From: UBA11606 sp964504305
Lineage (GTDB): Bacteria > Actinomycetota > Acidimicrobiia > Acidimicrobiales > Aldehydirespiratoraceae
Assembly: GCA_964504305.1 (NCBI GenBank)
Contig: CAZDEB010000005.1
Coordinates: 1 to 64,000 of the forward strand
Length of the DNA: 64,000 nucleotides
Direction: 5' to 3'
Shown here: positions 59,561 to 64,000 of the stretch, one piece after another
Numbering within the stretch: position 1 is the first letter of the stretch
How the letters are laid out: the number at the start of each line of letters is the position of its first letter
Notes under the pieces: model-generated
What the model saw: the letters and a program-made list of their open reading frames with translations, nothing else
The model's database searches: none
Told to the model about the DNA's origin: nothing
Position numbers and translations under genes: made by a program

Positions 59561-61819
59561 ATGACGGGCCTGACGGTGGCGATCACCGGGACTGTGCAGG
59601 GCGTCGGGTTTCGGCCGTTCGTTCACGGCCTCGCGACGTCGCTGGGTCTTGCCGGACGGGTTACCAACACTGGAGCGAGCGTGGTCTGCCTCATCGAGGG
59701 CGACCCCAAAGCGTGCCAGGAGTTCGTGGCGCGGGTTCGGGCGGAGGCGCCGAGGTTGGCCGACGTGCACCGAGTCGAGGTGACCCAGAGCCTGCCGACG
59801 GGTGAGACCGGGTTCATGATCGTGCCAAGCCAGGAGGTCGACACCCAGCGGGCCAGTGCGATTCCGCCAGACGTGGCCACGTGCGCCCTGTGCTTCGAAG
59901 AGGCGAACGATCCTGAGAATCGGCGGTACGGCTATCCGTTCATCTGCTGCACCGCCTGCGGTCCGCGCTACAGCGTGGTTCGGGACCTCCCGTACGACCG
60001 CGCCAACACGTCGTTGGACGCGTTCCCGCTGTGTTCCGATTGCCGCGCCGAATACGAGGACCCGACGGATCGGCGATTTCACGCCCAGGCCACGTCGTGT
60101 CTCCGTTGCGGGCCGCGGCTGACGGGCCCGGCGATTGAAGAGGCCGTCGCCGCGTTGCTCGACGGGGCTGTTGTGGCGGTGAAGGGACTTGGCGGCTACC
60201 AGCTGTTGTGCCGGGCCGACGACGCCGACGCCGTGCGCCGGCTGCGGGATCGCAAGCACCGTGAATCGAAGCCCTTTGCGCTGCTTGTCGAATCGCTAGC
60301 GATGGCCGAACGGTTGGTGCAGTTGGACCCGGAGGAGCGACAGCTGCTCGAGTCTCCTGAAGCGCCGATCGTGCTGGCTGAGGCGAGGTCGGCGAACGAT
60401 GTCGCGACGGAGGTCGCTCCGGGCACCCGCCGACTTGGCGTGATGCTCCCGCCGTCGAACCTGCACGCCATGGTCGCTACCGGGGCAGGAGTGCCACTGG
60501 TCTGCACGAGTGGGAATCGCTCCAATGAACCGATCGTCATCAACGATGACCAGGCCGCCTCCGCGTTTGACGGCATTGCCGACGTCTGCCTGGCCCACGA
60601 CCGCCCCATCGAGCGCCGCGCCGACGATTCTGTTGGACAGGTCGTAGCCGGACGCTTGCAGCTCCTGCGCAGAGCGCGCGGTTTCGCGCCCCGATCCGTG
60701 GAGCTACTCGCCGACGGCCCGACGGTGCTCGGGGTTGGTGCCGAGCTCAAGAGCACAACGTGCCTCGCAGTGGGAGACCGCGCCTCGCTGTCGGTGCACC
60801 TCGGGGATCTGGAGAGCCCGTCCACACTGGCCGCGTTCGAGGCAACAATCGCCGATCAGCTGGCATTCGCCGCAGCCAACACCGCGTTGGTGGTGCACGA
60901 CCGTCACCAGGAGTACTTGTCGTCGAAATTCGCGGCGAGCCAGGACATCGCCCCCACCCTCGCGGTGCAGCACCACCATGCTCACCTGGTTTCTTGTCTC
61001 GTGGAAAATGGGTACGAGGGTCCGGCAATCGGCGTTGTCTTCGATGGGCTGGGTTGGGGCGAAGACGGCACGGCCTGGGGAGGCGAGTTCCTCGTGGGCG
61101 ACGCCAGCGGATACGAGCGAGTCGGATTCGTACACCCTGTGGCGATGCCGGGCGGAGCGAAGGCGGTTCGTGAGCCATGGCGCATGGCGGTGGCCCACTG
61201 CCTCGCAGCATTCGGCGAGGTGCCGGAGTTCGTCCGCAGCATCCTTGACGACAGCCGGGTCGACACCGTGGCTGCGATCTGCGCCGACTCGGCCGCGCTT
61301 CGCACATCGTCGGTTGGCCGGCTCTTCGATGCTGTCGCGGCGTTGATCGGTCTGGGCAGGACCGTCACGTACGAGGGAGAGGCGGCCATCGCTCTCGAGG
61401 GTCTCGCGACAGATTGCGATCGAACCACCGACGGATACACTTGGTCCGGCACGGACGCGGCCGATGTGATCCGTGCCGTCGTGCACGACCTGAAAGCCGG
61501 AGTCGGCCGTCCGCTCGTGGCGTACCGATTCCACCGCGGGCTCGCGGACTTCGTCGTGTCGACGTGCCTCCGACAACGCGAATCCACTGGCCTCAACGTC
61601 GTGGCGATCAGTGGCGGCGTGTTCCAGAACCGACTGCTGGTCGAATTGCTCCTTCCGATGCTCGAACACCGCGGATTCGACGTGATACGTCATCGTCAGA
61701 TCCCGCCGAACGACGGGGGCATCTCGCTCGGACAGGTAGCGATCGGACGGGCGCACCTCGCACGAGGCGATGACACGGCCAGGTGGAACTACGCTGAAGC
61801 CGAAACGACCGGGGGTTGA
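59561..61819 (+). CDS. hypF: HypF: carbamoyltransferase for hydrogenase maturation
   Basis: About 752 residues, full length. HypF makes the cyanide ligands of the [NiFe] site from carbamoyl phosphate. Domains in order: acylphosphatase (TGTVQGVGFRPFVHG), two zinc fingers with four CxxC pairs (CALCFEE, CCTACGPRYS, PLCSDCRAEY, SCLRCGPRL), YrdC-like (about 195-380; KGLGGYQLLCRADD), and a Kae1-like C-terminal part (VQHHHAHLVSCLVENG, GVVFDGLGWGEDGTAWGGE). ATG 59561 is preferred; GTG 59552 is possible. Its stop overlaps the next gene (TGATG). Confidence 0.95.
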   Translation: MTGLTVAITGTVQGVGFRPFVHGLATSLGLAGRVTNTGASVVCLIEGDPKACQEFVARVRAEAPRLADVHRVEVTQSLPTGETGFMIVPSQEVDTQRASAIPPDVATCALCFEEANDPENRRYGYPFICCTACGPRYSVVRDLPYDRANTSLDAFPLCSDCRAEYEDPTDRRFHAQATSCLRCGPRLTGPAIEEAVAALLDGAVVAVKGLGGYQLLCRADDADAVRRLRDRKHRESKPFALLVESLAMAERLVQLDPEERQLLESPEAPIVLAEARSANDVATEVAPGTRRLGVMLPPSNLHAMVATGAGVPLVCTSGNRSNEPIVINDDQAASAFDGIADVCLAHDRPIERRADDSVGQVVAGRLQLLRRARGFAPRSVELLADGPTVLGVGAELKSTTCLAVGDRASLSVHLGDLESPSTLAAFEATIADQLAFAAANTALVVHDRHQEYLSSKFAASQDIAPTLAVQHHHAHLVSCLVENGYEGPAIGVVFDGLGWGEDGTAWGGEFLVGDASGYERVGFVHPVAMPGGAKAVREPWRMAVAHCLAAFGEVPEFVRSILDDSRVDTVAAICADSAALRTSSVGRLFDAVAALIGLGRTVTYEGEAAIALEGLATDCDRTTDGYTWSGTDAADVIRAVVHDLKAGVGRPLVAYRFHRGLADFVVSTCLRQRESTGLNVVAISGGVFQNRLLVELLLPMLEHRGFDVIRHRQIPPNDGGISLGQVAIGRAHLARGDDTARWNYAEAETTGG

Positions 61820-62583
61820 TGATGAAGATCGGGATAGTGGGCAAGGGCGGGGTCGGCAAGACAACGACGTCATCACTTCTGGCCCGTGTCCTCGTCAGCC
61901 GCGGCCGCCGCGTCCTTGCCGTCGACACCGATTCGAACCCAAACCTTGGCCTGTCCCTTGGCTTGAGCCCAGAGGCGACCGAAACGCTTGCGCCGATTCC
62001 CCGTTCGATGGTGGTCGGCACACGTGGCGACATGACGGTCGGCGAGCTGATGGACGACTTTTCAGTGAGCACCCCGGAGGGCGTGGCGTTGATGTCGGCG
62101 CTTCGCGTCGACGAGGCCGGCGCTGGCTGCACCTGCGGTGGCCATGCGAGCGTACGCAGTCTTCTCGGTCAGGCGCTGCAGTCTGAGACCGATGACACGA
62201 TCATCGATATGGAAGCTGGGATCGAACATCTGAGTCGTGCAGGTGGCACGTTGGCCAACGCCGATGTGCTCATCTTGATGATGGAGCCCAGTCGCAAGGC
62301 CGTGATCACTGCCCAGCGCACCATCGGGCTCGCCAAAGAACTCGGAATCGCCCGCTGGATCGGAGTCGGCAACAAGGTCGATAGCGACGATGCGCTCCAG
62401 GCGATCGAAGAACTGTGCGAGCACCACGAGGTTCCGCTCGACGTCGTGATCCCGACCAATCCGAATCTGATTGCGGCGGACCGTCGCGGCGAACCCCTCG
62501 ACCGGGCCCTCGCCTCAGACGTTTGGGCCGCCGTTGAATCGCTTGTCGATGCCCTGCAGGTCGAAACGGCGCCGATCGCCTAG
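61819..62583 (+). CDS. CooC-type ATPase with intact CxC
   Basis: About 254 residues. Walker A VGKGGVGKTTTSS, LAVDTDSNPNLGLSLG, and the metal-binding CxC in AGCTCGGHASVRSLLG (Cys codons at 62128 and 62134). This is the standard CooC arrangement and serves as an internal control for the UGA-containing homologue at 57590. Located in the hypF transcript, so it probably helps metal insertion in the hydrogenase. ATG 61819 or 61822. Confidence 0.88.
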   Translation: MMKIGIVGKGGVGKTTTSSLLARVLVSRGRRVLAVDTDSNPNLGLSLGLSPEATETLAPIPRSMVVGTRGDMTVGELMDDFSVSTPEGVALMSALRVDEAGAGCTCGGHASVRSLLGQALQSETDDTIIDMEAGIEHLSRAGGTLANADVLILMMEPSRKAVITAQRTIGLAKELGIARWIGVGNKVDSDDALQAIEELCEHHEVPLDVVIPTNPNLIAADRRGEPLDRALASDVWAAVESLVDALQVETAPIA

Positions 62584-62599
62584 GTCCCGCCTCGATCGA

Positions 62600-63682
62600 C
62601 TAGCAGATGCGCGGCAGCGGCGCTCCGACGAGCATGTCGACGATTCGGGAGCCACCAAACGGCGTGTGAGCGACGACCATCCCGGCGTGTTCATCGTTGA
62701 TCTCTCCGATGACTGTCGCTTGAGCGGAGACCTCGACCGAACGCAGCGCTTCAAGGGCAGCTTCCACCTTGCCGCGGGGCACTACAGCGATGAACTTGCC
62801 CTCGTTGGCGACATAGAGCGGATCGAGACCGAGTAGCTCGCAGGCGCCTGCAACCGGAGGGAGGACGGGGAAGGCCTCCTCGAAGAGAGAAACGCCGAGG
62901 TTTGTCGCAACGGCAAGCTCGTTACAAGCGGAGGCGACGCCACCGCGGGTCGGGTCACGCATCCAGCGGGTCTCAGGGACTGCGGCGAGGAGTGCGGCGG
63001 TCGCTTCGTGAATCGACGCGGTGTCCGAGCTGACATGAGCATCGAGGGCCAGGTCGCCACGAGCCAACATGACGGCCATGCCGTGGTCGCCAAAGGATCC
63101 GGAGATGATGACGGCGTCGCCCGCTTGCACATGTTCGGCACCTAGCAAAACCTCGTTGTCTCGCAGGCCGATGCCGCTGGTGGTGAAATAGCAACCGTCG
63201 GCTGCGCCCCGTTCGACGACCTTCGTGTCGCCTGCCACAACGGCGACGTTTGCTGCGGCAGCGGCGGCCGCAACGTCGGCCACGAGCGCTCGGAGTTCCA
63301 CCAACGGGAAGCCTTCCTCGAGCACGACGGCAACCGACAGCCAGGTCGGCGTTGCCCCCATGACCGCGAGGTCGTTCACCGTGCCGTTGACCGCAAGATC
63401 GCCGATTGAGCCGCCGAGGAACGTGCGGGGCGTGACCACGAACGCGTCGGTCGTAAACACGACACTCTGACCCTCAGGAATGGCCAGCACAGCGCCGTCG
63501 TCGAGCCGGTCGAGTTCGTCGCCGCCGTAGGCGCTTCGAAACACGGCGTCGGTGAGCGCTTGGCTGGCCTTGCCGCCGGCACCGTGGGCCATGGTGATGA
63601 CCTCGTCGGTCATCTTTGGCGGCCGCAGGCGCCATTGTTCGATGCGGGCGAGGACCTGTTGACGGTCGTCTTCTGTGCTCAC
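62600..63682 (-). CDS. hypE: HypE: thiocarboxamide-forming hydrogenase maturation protein
   Basis: 360 residues. HypE dehydrates the carbamoylated C-terminal Cys to a thiocyanate, the donor of the CN ligand. MAHGAGGKASQAL and GDTKVV are the ATP-binding parts; the protein ends in PRIC with the required C-terminal Cys. GTG start at 63682. It converges with the CooC-type gene (16 bases between stops). The gene just upstream is hypD. Confidence 0.95.
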   Translation of the reverse strand: MSTEDDRQQVLARIEQWRLRPPKMTDEVITMAHGAGGKASQALTDAVFRSAYGGDELDRLDDGAVLAIPEGQSVVFTTDAFVVTPRTFLGGSIGDLAVNGTVNDLAVMGATPTWLSVAVVLEEGFPLVELRALVADVAAAAAAANVAVVAGDTKVVERGAADGCYFTTSGIGLRDNEVLLGAEHVQAGDAVIISGSFGDHGMAVMLARGDLALDAHVSSDTASIHEATAALLAAVPETRWMRDPTRGGVASACNELAVATNLGVSLFEEAFPVLPPVAGACELLGLDPLYVANEGKFIAVVPRGKVEAALEALRSVEVSAQATVIGEINDEHAGMVVAHTPFGGSRIVDMLVGAPLPRIC

Positions 63683-63695
63683 TGGATCGCCTGGC

Positions 63696-64000
63696 TCATG
63701 TGCTCGTCACGGGGATTCGTGGCCGGGCACTGAAGCGGCCGTAGTTGAAGTACGCAGCGCATGCGCCTTCCGACGACACCATGCAGGTGCCGATGGGCGT
63801 TTCCGGCGTGCACGCGGTGCCGAACACCTTGCACTCCCACGGACGGATCGCTCCTTTGAGGACCTCGCCGCATTGACACGCCTTGGGATCAGCGACCCGC
63901 ACCCCGGGGATCTCGAAGCGCTTCTCGGCATCCCAGTCAGCGAAGTCAGCTCGTAGCGAAAGGCCAGATTGGGCAATGAAGCCAAGGCCTCGCCACTCGA
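63696..64000 (-). CDS. hypD: HypD, C-terminal part (5' end outside window)
   Basis: About 100 C-terminal residues are visible. RGLGFIAQSGLSLR, then ADPKACQCGEVLKGAIRPWECKVFG (in pieces) and TACTPETPIGTCMVSSEGACAAYFNYGRF, are the conserved Cys-rich C-terminal regions of HypD that bind a [4Fe-4S] cluster and build the Fe(CN)2CO unit with HypC. The frame is open to the right edge of the window, so the gene continues. Only 13 bases separate its stop from the hypE start. Confidence 0.95.
   Translation of the reverse strand, partial: EWRGLGFIAQSGLSLRADFADWDAEKRFEIPGVRVADPKACQCGEVLKGAIRPWECKVFGTACTPETPIGTCMVSSEGACAAYFNYGRFSARPRIPVTST

Noticed and set aside
1..64000. CRISPR arrays, rRNA genes, insertion sequences with terminal repeats
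   Set aside because: I looked for regularly spaced repeats, conserved rRNA stretches and transposase motifs and found none.

Overview
The window looks like a high-GC, non-sporulating actinobacterium, most likely of the class Acidimicrobiia, and probably a draft or metagenome-assembled genome because it holds two 100-base runs of N. The pointers are the bifunctional-type dCTP deaminase, a CrgA-like division protein, the actinobacterial oleA-oleBC-oleD arrangement, frequent GTG starts, many ATGA/GTGA/TGATG gene overlaps and a tRNA gene without encoded CCA. The lineage is inferred from gene content only.

Layout. 1-10.5 kb is a surface-signalling stretch: the end of a TPR protein, a phytanoyl-CoA dioxygenase-like enzyme, a membrane protein with four two-cysteine repeats (interrupted by an assembly gap), a secreted TIG-like anchored protein, and a divergent pair made of a STAND-NTPase/SARP regulator and a Ser/Thr kinase fused to an extracellular peptide-binding domain. 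10.5-12.2 kb holds a cupin, a second (probably artefactual) gap, and a roughly 1-kb patch between an intact tRNA-Gly(CCC) and a copy of its 3' end, containing a decayed nucleotidyltransferase. 12.2-24 kb is mainly housekeeping: esterase, GGDEF-EAL protein, tdk-dcd, crgA, a thiolase homologue lacking all catalytic residues, DoxX, a phosphopantetheinyl transferase, MOSC, a parvulin lipoprotein, yqeC and a dihydropyrimidinase. 24-37 kb is secondary and catabolic metabolism: an ADH-P450-PhnD-like operon, a glycosyltransferase, an acyltransferase, and a GntR-controlled operon with a sulfoacetaldehyde acetyltransferase-like enzyme. 37-42 kb is a complete long-chain olefin (Ole) cluster, followed by an ABC exporter, a penicillin-acylase-type lipoprotein, two amidohydrolases and a GcvT-like protein.

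50.5-57.6 kb is accessory DNA: an MNT-HEPN toxin-antitoxin pair with palindromic operators, a tRNA-Ala remnant, a secreted protein, a DUF234-type ATPase, an AbiE-like regulator/nucleotidyltransferase pair, and a gene-free stretch with paired direct repeats.

57.6-64 kb carries [NiFe]-hydrogenase maturation genes (hypF, hypE, partial hypD) with three CooC/MinD-type ATPases. The most important observation is here. A three-gene operon (DsrE-like protein, ATPase, CooC-like ATPase) has three in-frame UGA codons at positions where cysteine is expected. Two of them replace the CxC of the CooC-like protein, as UxU, and one sits in a DsrE-like protein. In both genes the reading frame continues with family-like sequence to a proper stop. 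Each UGA site is followed by a hairpin with the same geometry: 12-nt spacer, 7-bp stem and a 3-4-nt loop containing G. I read these as selenoproteins with bacterial SECIS elements. A yqeC homologue elsewhere in the window fits an organism that uses selenium. No selenocysteine machinery lies inside the window, so this remains an inference.
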